A stretch of DNA of 31,051 bases from JAUYIV01 sp040882645 (GTDB taxonomy: Bacteria > Actinomycetota > Acidimicrobiia > Spongiisociales > UBA11373): positions 1-31,051 of the forward strand of contig JBBEAX010000034.1 of assembly GCA_040882645.1 (NCBI GenBank). Direction: 5' to 3'. The notes beneath the pieces are model-generated. The model had not been told where the DNA came from. It did no database searches and worked only from the letters and a program-made list of their open reading frames with translations. Below are positions 13,649 through 21,224 of the stretch, in pieces. A program made the translations under genes and the position numbers. Position 1 is the stretch's first letter, and each line of letters begins with the position of its first letter.

Positions 13649-15091
13649 ATGAGAGCGATCATCGTCGGTGCTCGGGGGGCGACTCGGGACCTGCTCCGGC
13701 GGCTCGGTGAGCGCTGGAGCGTGACGGTGATCGATCTCGATCCGGAGCTCCTCGCCCGAGTTCAAGCCGTACGTGATGTGGATGTGATCGAGGGCGATGG
13801 ATCCAGCCGGGTGGTTCTGGAGAAGGCGCGCTACACCGACGCCGACGCGGTGGTGGCGGCGTCCGGTGACGACGAGGTGAACCTCGAGGTGTGCCAACTC
13901 GCCCTCGACGCCGGGCTGATCCGGGTCGTGGCCATCGCGGCCGATCCCGAGCAGATCCCGCGATACCGGGATCTCGGCGTGCCGGCGTTCTCGCCGGATT
14001 CGCTCACCGCCCGCCAGCTGGAGATCAGCCTCGAACCGCGGCGGATCTCGTCGACGGCATTTGCGGCCGGCCGCGCCGAGGCGCTCGAGTTCTTCATCGC
14101 CGACGACAGCCCCGTTCGGGGAATGGCACTGCGCGACATCCATTCGGAGTCGTGGCTGGTGGCGACGATCCTGCGGGGTGAGCAACTGATCGTGCCGCAC
14201 GGTTCGACCGTCATCCAGACGGGCGATCTGGTGACTGTGGTTGGGGCTACTGCCGACTTCAGCCTCATTGTGCGGCGGTTCACTGCGGGCGAGGCGCGGT
14301 TCCCGCTCGACTTCGGGAAGGGGATCCTGGTGGCCTTCGGGTCGGTAAGCCAGGCATCCCAGGTGCTGGCCGAGGCACTCGACATAACCCGGAATAGCCC
14401 AGCCGAGGAGCTGGTGGTCGCCCATCCCGACCTCGGCGCCATCCGTGAAGAATCCGAAGCGGCCGAGGTCGAGGCGATGCTGGATGAGATCAAGGGGTCT
14501 GCTTCGGGCGTGGACGTTCGCTTCCACCCGGTAGCTGGAGATCCATCGCAGCGGATCGGGGCGGTGGTACTCGAAGAGAGCATCGGTTTGGTGGTAGTGC
14601 CCGCACCTTCATCTTCCCTCATCGGAAGGTTCAGGGCCACACGAATGTTGCGGCGCGCAGCCGATTGGAACCGCCCGCTGTTGTTCGCTCGCGGTTCCCA
14701 CCCGTATCGGCGGATCGTCGCCCCCGCCCGGGATACCCCTTCGGGCACCGCCGCGGCTCGCGCCGCGATCGACCTTGCCGGCGCGGGGCGGGGTTCCGTC
14801 AAGGCGGTGGCCGTGGTGCCTCCCACCTTCATCACTGGGAGCGACGGCCGTGACGAAGCGGTGAAAGCGCTGGTCCGGGTGCGAGAGGATGCCTCGGTGC
14901 ACGGCGTCGAGGTGGCGCGGCAGCTGCGTGAAGGCAACCCGGTGAGAGTCCTCGAGTCGGAGGTCGAGGGCGCCGACCTGTTGGTGCTCGGCGCGTCGGA
15001 CCGAAGGCCGACGTTCTTGGCGCCGGGCATCGTCGGGCACCTGGTGCAGCGAGTCGACATCAGCACCCTCGTGGTGCCGAGTCGGCGTTGA
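13649..15091 (+). CDS. TrkA-type RCK regulator fused to USP-like domains
   Basis: A 480-aa cytosolic regulator. Residues 1-130 are a TrkA-N (RCK-N) Rossmann domain (MRAIIVGARGATRDLLRRL, VIDLDPELL, VIEGDGSS, DADAVVAASGDDEVN), which binds NAD(H) or a nucleotide in Trk/Ktr systems. The usual GxGxxG is GARGAT here. Residues about 135-215 are an RCK-C ligand domain (PVRGMALRDI, VIQTGDLVTVVG). Residues about 230-345 and 345-480 look like two tandem universal-stress-protein-like alpha/beta domains (LVAFGSVSQASQVLAEAL; RRIVAPARDTPSGTAAARAA ... GADLLVLGAS). The stop overlaps the antiporter ATG by one base (TGATG). It very likely gates that antiporter in response to a nucleotide, but the ligand is unknown. 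Confidence 0.82.
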   Translation: MRAIIVGARGATRDLLRRLGERWSVTVIDLDPELLARVQAVRDVDVIEGDGSSRVVLEKARYTDADAVVAASGDDEVNLEVCQLALDAGLIRVVAIAADPEQIPRYRDLGVPAFSPDSLTARQLEISLEPRRISSTAFAAGRAEALEFFIADDSPVRGMALRDIHSESWLVATILRGEQLIVPHGSTVIQTGDLVTVVGATADFSLIVRRFTAGEARFPLDFGKGILVAFGSVSQASQVLAEALDITRNSPAEELVVAHPDLGAIREESEAAEVEAMLDEIKGSASGVDVRFHPVAGDPSQRIGAVVLEESIGLVVVPAPSSSLIGRFRATRMLRRAADWNRPLLFARGSHPYRRIVAPARDTPSGTAAARAAIDLAGAGRGSVKAVAVVPPTFITGSDGRDEAVKALVRVREDASVHGVEVARQLREGNPVRVLESEVEGADLLVLGASDRRPTFLAPGIVGHLVQRVDISTLVVPSRR

Positions 15092-16350
15092 TGTTCCCCG
15101 TGCTCGTGGCCGGGGTGGACGTGTCGAGCGGGGGAAGCCCGCATGGCATTGCGACCCCGGTGTCGCTGATCGCCATCGCCGCGGCAGCGTTCCTCATCCC
15201 GCTTGTCGCAGGGCGGATTCGGGTTCCCGCGATCGTGCTCGAGATCGGGTTCGGGGTCGTCGTCGGCCCGGTGTTCGGGATCATCGAAGCCGGCGAGCCG
15301 CTGCTCGGCTTCCTGGCCGAGTTCGGCCTGTTCCTTTTGATGTTCCTCGCCGGCTTCGAAATCGACTTCACCAGACTGGAACGTCAGGGTCCGGCCCAAC
15401 TGGTCAGCGGGCTCGTACTGGTGGGAGCCTTCGTGGCTGCGGCCTTCTTCGGTGCAGGATTTCTCGAGCACGAGTCGCTGGAGCAGCGGCTCTTCATCAC
15501 CTTCCTCATCGGGGCGACTGCGCTGGGCCTCGTGGTGCCGGCTTTGCGCGACACCCGGAGAACGGGGACTCGAGTTGGCCAGACGATTCTGATCACGGCC
15601 GTATTCGGTGAGGTGCTGAGCCTCGTCGGGATCGTCTTCTTGAGTGTGGTGGTGGAGAAGGGCGTTGGCATCGATCTGCTCTCGATCCCGGCGCTGCTCG
15701 CTGTGATGCTCCTCGCGCTGGTCGTGCTCAGGAGGGCAGCCTGGTGGCACCCGGAGAGATTCGAACGGCTGTTTCGGTCCGATGATCCGGCAGAGATGGG
15801 CACCCGCGCCACGCTGGCGCTCCTGTTCGTATTCGTCGGACTGTCGGCTCTCCTGGAGATCGAGGCGATCCTGGGGGCGTTCCTCGCCGGGGCGGTGTTC
15901 ACCTTTGTGTTCCGGGAGCCGGGGGGCCTCGAGGAACAGCTCAACGGTTTCTCTTACGGCTTCTTCATCCCGATCTTCTTCATCAATGTCGGGATCGCAT
16001 TCCCGCTCGACGAGCTGCGTGATCCGGCGATCCTTGGCCAGGCGCTCTCGCTCGTGGCGATCGCCTTCGTCGTGAAGCTGGTTCCGTCGATGCTGCTGAT
16101 GCTGCGGCGGTTCTCCGCCCGGGAAGCGCTGGCTTCGGGGTTCATCCTCGCGGGCCAGCTGTCCGTGATCATCGCCCTCGCCGACTTCGGCCTCGAGCTG
16201 GGGCTGCTGTCTACCGGGCTGAGGGCGGGTGCGATCATGCTCGTGGCGGTGTCCGCGGTCATCAGCCCGGTGGCCTTTCGCTTCCTCGCCCCTCCCATCG
16301 TCCAGACGGGGCATCAAGGAGGTTTGCGGAGCCGCTTGCTCGGCGGTTGA
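15091..16350 (+). CDS. CPA2-family monovalent cation/proton antiporter
   Basis: A 419-aa membrane protein with about 12-13 hydrophobic helices, matching the Na+/H+ exchanger fold of CPA2 (KefB/NapA relatives). Signatures include VPAIVLEIGFGVVVGP in the second helix and FGLFLLMFLAGFEIDF in the third. At the ion-binding helix, where NapA-type proteins have Asp-Asp and others Asn-Asp or Gln-Asp, this one has Gly173-Glu174 (AVFGEVLSLVGIV), so the carboxylate is kept as Glu. The characteristic FFIPIFFINVGIAF and AGQLSVIIALADFG follow. There is no C-terminal RCK domain. That module is the preceding gene, which overlaps by one base. ATG 15091 was preferred to the TTG at 15088. Confidence 0.87.
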   Translation: MFPVLVAGVDVSSGGSPHGIATPVSLIAIAAAAFLIPLVAGRIRVPAIVLEIGFGVVVGPVFGIIEAGEPLLGFLAEFGLFLLMFLAGFEIDFTRLERQGPAQLVSGLVLVGAFVAAAFFGAGFLEHESLEQRLFITFLIGATALGLVVPALRDTRRTGTRVGQTILITAVFGEVLSLVGIVFLSVVVEKGVGIDLLSIPALLAVMLLALVVLRRAAWWHPERFERLFRSDDPAEMGTRATLALLFVFVGLSALLEIEAILGAFLAGAVFTFVFREPGGLEEQLNGFSYGFFIPIFFINVGIAFPLDELRDPAILGQALSLVAIAFVVKLVPSMLLMLRRFSAREALASGFILAGQLSVIIALADFGLELGLLSTGLRAGAIMLVAVSAVISPVAFRFLAPPIVQTGHQGGLRSRLLGG

Positions 16351-16362
16351 CAGCCCTGACGC

Positions 16363-16392
16363 GGGTGGGGCGGGCTGTCGCCCGCCCCACCC
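16363..16392. terminator. Bidirectional stem-loop terminator
   Basis: A perfect 13-bp stem (16363-16375 with 16380-16392, G/C-rich) closed by a TGTC loop lies 12 bp after the antiporter stop and before the end of the convergent gene. The T-rich stretch after it (ATTCCTTT) is imperfect. Confidence 0.8.
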
Positions 16393-16410
16393 CATTCCTT
16401 TGCTGACGAT

Positions 16411-16881
16411 CTACAACGAGTAGTTCACACTCACCCCGCCGGGCGTCCAGGTTCCGAAGTACCCGCCGGTGGCCCGGTACCAGCCTCGCCCTTGGAGGAA
16501 CGCGACACCGGTGCCGTTGGCGAAGATTCGACGGAACTTGCCTTCAGCGTTGATCGTGAAATCCGAACCCCTCACGACGATCACACCTACGAAGTCCTCG
16601 AGGACCACAGTGGTGTCGTCGGCGCCCTCCCCGAGGAGGCCGAAGGGGCGGATCCGAATGGTGGCGTCACCGGCGTTGTCCACGATGGTGATGTCGCCAT
16701 TCATCTTGATCTTCACCCAGCCCGCACCCTCAATGGCGACGTTGCCTACGCCGTGGGCGCTGAGCTTGCCGGTGCCGTCGATCGTGATCTCGTCGCTCGT
16801 GGTGTCGAGCGCGAAGGCCGCGCCGCTCACCGTGAGCACCGAGAGGATCAACGCCACCATGACGATCATTCGCTTACGCAT
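16411..16881 (-). CDS. Small secreted beta-rich protein of unknown function
   Basis: A 156-aa protein that I do not recognise by family. It has a clear Sec signal peptide (basic MRKR, hydrophobic 5-20, AFA cleavage site ending at Ala24). The mature part shows regular short strand-turn units with Gly/Asn turns (IDGTGKLSAHGVGNVAIEGAG, VKIKMNGDITIVDNAGDATI, FRRIFANGTGVAFLQGRGWY), which suggests an all-beta or solenoid-like fold. It has no Cys in the mature part and no membrane anchor. A strong AAAGGAGG (complement of 16887-16894) lies 5 nt before the ATG, so translation should be efficient. It is monocistronic: the terminator at 16363-16392 ends it and the region upstream holds the dtd-side repeat element. 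Confidence 0.8.
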   Translation of the reverse strand: MRKRMIVMVALILSVLTVSGAAFALDTTSDEITIDGTGKLSAHGVGNVAIEGAGWVKIKMNGDITIVDNAGDATIRIRPFGLLGEGADDTTVVLEDFVGVIVVRGSDFTINAEGKFRRIFANGTGVAFLQGRGWYRATGGYFGTWTPGGVSVNYSL

Positions 16882-17000
16882 GGCTTCCTCCTTTGCTGGT
16901 TGCCACCATCAATGTCGATCGCGGGTGTTCGGGATTCGTGAAGTGGATGCAAGAAGAGTGCGCTCGACCGCATTCCGTGCCCGGGGGTAAACGCCTTTAG

Positions 17001-17124
17001 GGGGCGAGCCCATTCGCTCACTCCCTTAGGGAGTGAGCGAATAGGTCGCTGGCTTCATGAGGTTTCGGCTTGTGGCAAGCCGAAACCTCATCCCGGGGCG
17101 AGCCCATTCGTTCACTCCCTTAGG
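17001..17124. repeat. Compound element: 30-bp direct repeats around two perfect hairpins
   Basis: A 30-bp sequence starting GGGGCGAGCCCATTCG is present at 17001-17030 and 17095-17124 with one mismatch. The first copy is continued by its own reverse complement, giving a 14-bp perfect hairpin (17012-17025 / 17029-17042, loop TTA). A second perfect hairpin of 16 bp (17057-17072 / 17076-17091, loop TGG) fills the space between the copies. The second copy ends 10 nt before the dtd ATG. It resembles a small mobile or miniature repeat unit, or a leader structure for dtd. Confidence 0.8.
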
Positions 17125-17134
17125 CTCCTGATGA

Positions 17135-17590
17135 ATGCGAGCCGTGGTACAGCGAGTCAGTCGAGCATCGGTCAGGGTCGACGGTCTGCCGATCGCCTCG
17201 ATCGACCGCGGGCTGCTCGTTCTTGTCGGGGTTGGCACCGACGATGGGGATACGGACGCGGTGGCACTTGCCGAGAAGGTGGCGGCACTACGGGTTTTCC
17301 GCGACACCGACGGGAAGATGAACTGCTCGGTGGGAGAGGTGGGAGGTTCGGTGCTGGTGGTGAGTCAGTTCACGTTGCTCGCCGACGTCCGTCGCGGCCG
17401 CCGTCCATCGTTCGTGGGTGCCGCCGAGCCGGTGATCGCCGAGCAACTCGTCGAGGTGTTCGCGTCGACCATCGCCGCGGAGGGCATCCCCGTGAGCCTC
17501 GGGAGGTTTGGGGCGCACATGGAGGTCGAGCTGGTGAACGACGGCCCGGTGACGATTCCGCTGCAGACCTCCGCCGGGCGGGTGGTCTAG
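17135..17590 (+). CDS. dtd: D-aminoacyl-tRNA deacylase
   Basis: A 151-aa enzyme of full family length that removes D-amino acids (and glycine mischarged on tRNA-Ala) from tRNA in the cytoplasm. It opens with the standard MRAVVQRVSRASV. The two catalytic-site signatures are present: SQFTLLADVRRGRRPSF around residues 72-90 and NDGPVTIPL near residue 138. The start ATG 17135 is four bases after another ATG in a different frame. A weak TAGG lies just upstream at the end of the direct repeat. The TAG shares a CTAG with the stop codon of the convergent plsY-like gene. Confidence 0.95.
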   Translation: MRAVVQRVSRASVRVDGLPIASIDRGLLVLVGVGTDDGDTDAVALAEKVAALRVFRDTDGKMNCSVGEVGGSVLVVSQFTLLADVRRGRRPSFVGAAEPVIAEQLVEVFASTIAAEGIPVSLGRFGAHMEVELVNDGPVTIPLQTSAGRVV

Positions 17591-18165
17591 GACCCGCGAT
17601 CGAGGATTTCGCCGACGAACTTGGGGAGGGCGAGAACGCCGATCCCGATCGTGAACCACACCAGCGTGTCGTCTGGGGCGATACCCCACAATGTCGTCCA
17701 TCCTTCGTTGGCCCACAGAATGCTCAGAAGGAAGAACGAGAGGATGCCGAGGGTGCCCCCCACCGCGGCGCGGAAGGCGGTTGCGCCGAGCGCAATGACC
17801 GGCAGCACCACTGCGACCCCTATCGGCCATATCACCATGGCCGCTCCGCCGGTGACCCCGAGACCTTTCCCACCACGGAAGCCAAACCACGGGTTGAGCA
17901 CCTGCCCGGACACCGCGGCCACCGCGGCGGCCACGGCGGTCGAGTCACCCCCCAGGGCGAGGCCGAAGAGCGCCGCCCCGGCGCCTTTGAGCAGATCGAG
18001 GATCAGGATCGTCACCGCGGCCCCCCGTCCGACCACGCGGAGGGCGTTGGCGGTCCCTGGATTGCCAGTGCCGGCAGTCCGCAGGTCGACGCCCCGCAGT
18101 CTCCCGATGAGGTCGGCGGTGGGGGTGCTGCCGATGAGGTAGCCGACGAGCAGTGCCCAGGTCAT
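17587..18165 (-). CDS. plsY: PlsY-like glycerol-3-phosphate acyltransferase
   Basis: A 192-aa membrane protein with about five helices, of the size and pattern of PlsY, which transfers acyl from acyl-phosphate to glycerol 3-phosphate to start phospholipid synthesis. The family motifs are visible: GSTPTADLIGR (12-22), GTGNPGTANALR (32-43, normally GSGNxGATNxxR), DLLKG (57-61) and FGFRGGKG (94-101). In the last block the usual GH before the FRGGKG loop is Gly87-Gln88, so the conserved His is missing. Together with other drifted positions this makes it a divergent PlsY. I chose ATG 18165, which overlaps the adnB-like stop by 4 bp; the in-frame upstream part belongs to the helicase gene. Confidence 0.8.
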   Translation of the reverse strand: MTWALLVGYLIGSTPTADLIGRLRGVDLRTAGTGNPGTANALRVVGRGAAVTILILDLLKGAGAALFGLALGGDSTAVAAAVAAVSGQVLNPWFGFRGGKGLGVTGGAAMVIWPIGVAVVLPVIALGATAFRAAVGGTLGILSFFLLSILWANEGWTTLWGIAPDDTLVWFTIGIGVLALPKFVGEILDRGS

Positions 18166-21100
18166 GCGTTGGCCGCCAGCCATGCGGTGCCGGCTTCGCA
18201 GAACCGGTTGAAGTCGCAGGTGCGGCATGGCGCCGCCGGGGCGGCCGGAAAGACGCCGCCCGTAGCCACCCCGACGAGCTCAGCGAGATGAGTGCGGGCG
18301 CCGGCGAGCCACTCTCGGTCGACGACCTCCGACTGCTCGACGAGGGTGTCACCGCCGAGGTAGGCGAAAGTCACCCGGGTCTTGTCGGGGGCACGGCCTC
18401 CGCCGAACCCCGCTTCGTGGGCGGCGACCGCGTAGGCCTCCAGCTGAACGCGGCGCGCCGGATCATCGCTCGGTCGACCCGACTTGAAGTCGACCACCTC
18501 CCACGACCCAGGCTCATCCTCGTAGACCGCGTCGATTCGGCCGGCGATCCTCACCCCATCGACCAGCAGGTCGAACGGGGCCTCGACGAGGAGAGGCAGG
18601 CGTTCGGCGAAGCGGGAGGCGAGGAACTTGTCGTATGCCGAGGTGACCGGCCCCTCGTATCCGTCGACTGCGTCGTAGAACGTTTCGTCGGCCTCATCGA
18701 ACGCCACCGTGCCCCGGTTGTGGAGCTCGATCTTTCGGTGGACCTCGACCCCGCGTCGGGCCGCAGGGGTGGGCTTGCGGGGCAAGCGCTCGACCTCGGT
18801 CCAGTAGAAGCGGAGCGGGCAGCCGGCGAGCGTGACCAGGCCGGTGACCGAAGTGCGAAACGGCGGCTCTGTGGGTGATGTGTCGCCCGGGGTGGGCAAG
18901 CCGTCGAGCTTGAGCAGGAGCTGATCCACTGCGGCATCGTATGCGACGCGCACCCCTGCCTCCTTCGCCAGATTCTCCACGGCCGAGCGGTCGGTGACCG
19001 CGGTGGCCAACGCCGACCGCCAGCCATCGGCGAAGAGTGGGTCGGGTTCGGCGGCGCGCTCGGAGTCGAAACGCAGGGTGACGGGGGGATCGCCCGGCTC
19101 CTCGCAGCGACCGAGGGCCGGATCGGCCAGCTGGTCGATCACCGCAAACAGCCCGCTCTGCTCCTTGGCCGTCTTCTCGGTGTACCAGAAGGCCCCGGTG
19201 GCAATGAGGACGTCCCGGGCTCGGGTCACTGCAACATAGGCGGTGCGCCACTCCTGATCCGAATGCGCCCCGAGCAGGACCGCCTTCCGTTCGTCGGGAT
19301 CCTCGCCGAGGTCAGGGAGGTCAGAGGCGTCTAGCCGCAACTCACGCGGCATCACCTCGGGTCGGGAGCGGGGGTCCTCGTAACTCCTTATCCCGGACGG
19401 GAAGGTGCCCTTGCAAAGCGCGGGGAGGAACACCGCCGGCCACTCCAGGCCTTTGGCCCGATGGACCGTGATGAGCACCACCGCGTCCTCGGAGCTGATC
19501 CGCGCAGTATCGAGCTCGTCGGAGGTGTTCTCGTCCTGGAGCACCTCGAGATGCTCCAGGAATGCCTGCAGCGAAGGGGCGCCTTCCAGCGGGCTCCACT
19601 CCTCGGCGAGGTCGAGGAACCGGTAGAGGTTGAGGCGGGCCGACAGGCGGGCGGCACCGTCGAGGGCATCGACCTCGGGCCATGCTCCGGTGCGGTCGAG
19701 CACCCGCCGGCTCAGTTCCACCAGGCTCACCCCCTGGGCGATCTCGAGTAGTTCCCGATAGCGGGAGCGGAATCCTTCCAAGCGCCGGCGGGCCTCGCGG
19801 GAGAGGCCCTCGACCGACTCGAGGTCGTCGATCGCCTCGAGGATCGCCCAGCCGATCGGCGAGTCCTCGTCGCGGGACCGCGACCGGGCTCGCACCCAGG
19901 CGGCGAGCGGGGCGAGATCGCCGAGTCCCAGCCGATAGGAGGCGCCGAGCAGCAACCTGATGAGGGCGGGGGCATCGTCGGGCTTGCCGAGGATCCGCAG
20001 CCATGCATGCAGATCGGCCACCTCGGGTACCTCGAGGAGTCCGCCGAGCGACGCCACCTCCACCGGGATGCCGCGGTGCTCCATTGCCTCGCGCACCAGA
20101 CCCATCTGGCGGTGCTTGCGAAACAGCACCGCGATGTCACCCCAGGCCAGGCCGTCCTCGTGGAGCCGTTCGGTCTCGGCGGCGATCCAGCGCGCCTCCT
20201 CGACCGCCGAGTGGAGCCAGTGGGTGCGCACGCTGCCCGGAGGAGCCTTCGGGCGCGGATTCAGCCTCTCCAGCGGGCTGCGCGTGACGATCCTGCCGCG
20301 CACCGCATTGGCGACATCGATGATCGACACGGCTGAGCGCCAGTTGGTGGAAAGGTCGAGCGACGGCGACGGCTTCCCGGACGCCAGCGGGAAATGCTCG
20401 GGGAATCGGTTGAAGTTGGCGGGCGATGCACCGCGCCATTCGTAGATCGTCTGGTCAGAGTCGCCCACCGCGGTCACCGGGAAGCCGCCTCCGAAGATTG
20501 CCCGCAGCATCTCGCGCTGGCCCGGGTTCGTGTCCTGATACTCATCGAGCAGGACCACGCGATAGCGGTCGCGTACCCGGGCAGCCACCTCGGGCACTTC
20601 GGTGAGCAGCCGGTGAGCCCGGACCACGAGGTCGGCATAGTCGAGGACCCCGAGGCGGTCCTTGCGCGTTTGGTAGTCGGCGATGACCTCAGCCATCTCG
20701 AGCCGGGGGCCGTCGACGGCCGGGTCGCCAGTGAGGTGGTCGCGGAGGAGATCGACGGTCGCCAGGTGATCGCCGACCGTAGACGACAGCGTCACCAGCT
20801 CGGCGACCCGGCTGCCGGGGATCGTCAGGTCGAGATGGGTTCGTGGCTTTGCCCCGAGGGAGTCGCGCAGCAGCTGGCGGACATACCCCGGCGTGATCAC
20901 CTGAACCCCACGGGGCACCCCCACCATCGGGCCGAACTCGCGCAGCAGGCCATGGGCGAAGCCGTGATAGGTGGCGACCTCCACCTCGCGCCCGTGCGCC
21001 GCCATTTCCGGTAGGTACTCCCGCAGCCGCGATGCCAGCTCGCCCGCCGCCTTGTGGGTGAAGGTGATCCCGAGCGCCTGTTCCGGCTCGAGGCCGTTCT

Positions 21101-21224
21101 TCTGCACCAGGTGGGCGAGGCGCAGCGCCATCGTGGTCGTCTTGCCGGTGCCGGCGCCGGCGGTGACCCGCACGGGCTCGAGCGGATGCTCGATGATCTT
21201 CTGCTGCTCGGGCGTGGGCTTCAT
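18162..21224 (-). CDS. adnB: AdnB-like UvrD/RecB helicase-nuclease
   Basis: A 1,020-aa SF1A helicase with a C-terminal RecB-type nuclease, matching the AdnB subunit of the actinobacterial AdnAB break-resection motor. Motifs in order: Q motif PTPEQQKII, Walker A AGAGTGKTT (22-30), Ia GITFTHKAAGEL, Walker B LLDEYQDTNPGQ, III VGDSDQTIYEWRGA, IV STNWRS, V ITVHRAKGLEWPAVFLP, VI AYVAVTRARD. The nuclease part has VEVHRKIE, GRIDAV, Asp912-Phe-Lys914-Ser-Gly and QLEAYAV. Four cysteines (802, 1000, 1003, 1009) are placed to hold the 4Fe-4S cluster seen in AddB/AdnB-type nucleases. I chose ATG 21224 because it overlaps the upstream adnA-like stop by 4 bp. The frame stays open 272 codons further, but that part is antisense-like shadow. 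Confidence 0.88.
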   Translation of the reverse strand: MKPTPEQQKIIEHPLEPVRVTAGAGTGKTTTMALRLAHLVQKNGLEPEQALGITFTHKAAGELASRLREYLPEMAAHGREVEVATYHGFAHGLLREFGPMVGVPRGVQVITPGYVRQLLRDSLGAKPRTHLDLTIPGSRVAELVTLSSTVGDHLATVDLLRDHLTGDPAVDGPRLEMAEVIADYQTRKDRLGVLDYADLVVRAHRLLTEVPEVAARVRDRYRVVLLDEYQDTNPGQREMLRAIFGGGFPVTAVGDSDQTIYEWRGASPANFNRFPEHFPLASGKPSPSLDLSTNWRSAVSIIDVANAVRGRIVTRSPLERLNPRPKAPPGSVRTHWLHSAVEEARWIAAETERLHEDGLAWGDIAVLFRKHRQMGLVREAMEHRGIPVEVASLGGLLEVPEVADLHAWLRILGKPDDAPALIRLLLGASYRLGLGDLAPLAAWVRARSRSRDEDSPIGWAILEAIDDLESVEGLSREARRRLEGFRSRYRELLEIAQGVSLVELSRRVLDRTGAWPEVDALDGAARLSARLNLYRFLDLAEEWSPLEGAPSLQAFLEHLEVLQDENTSDELDTARISSEDAVVLITVHRAKGLEWPAVFLPALCKGTFPSGIRSYEDPRSRPEVMPRELRLDASDLPDLGEDPDERKAVLLGAHSDQEWRTAYVAVTRARDVLIATGAFWYTEKTAKEQSGLFAVIDQLADPALGRCEEPGDPPVTLRFDSERAAEPDPLFADGWRSALATAVTDRSAVENLAKEAGVRVAYDAAVDQLLLKLDGLPTPGDTSPTEPPFRTSVTGLVTLAGCPLRFYWTEVERLPRKPTPAARRGVEVHRKIELHNRGTVAFDEADETFYDAVDGYEGPVTSAYDKFLASRFAERLPLLVEAPFDLLVDGVRIAGRIDAVYEDEPGSWEVVDFKSGRPSDDPARRVQLEAYAVAAHEAGFGGGRAPDKTRVTFAYLGGDTLVEQSEVVDREWLAGARTHLAELVGVATGGVFPAAPAAPCRTCDFNRFCEAGTAWLAANA

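Noticed and set aside
13831..16395. An 854-codon open frame antisense to the RCK/USP and antiporter genes
   Set aside because: Its translation is low-complexity Arg/Glu/Ser-rich and mirrors GC-rich codon structure. Both sense genes have clear domains.
17001..17124. Insertion sequence
   Set aside because: No transposase gene or remnant is found anywhere in the window; only the small hairpin/direct-repeat unit is present.
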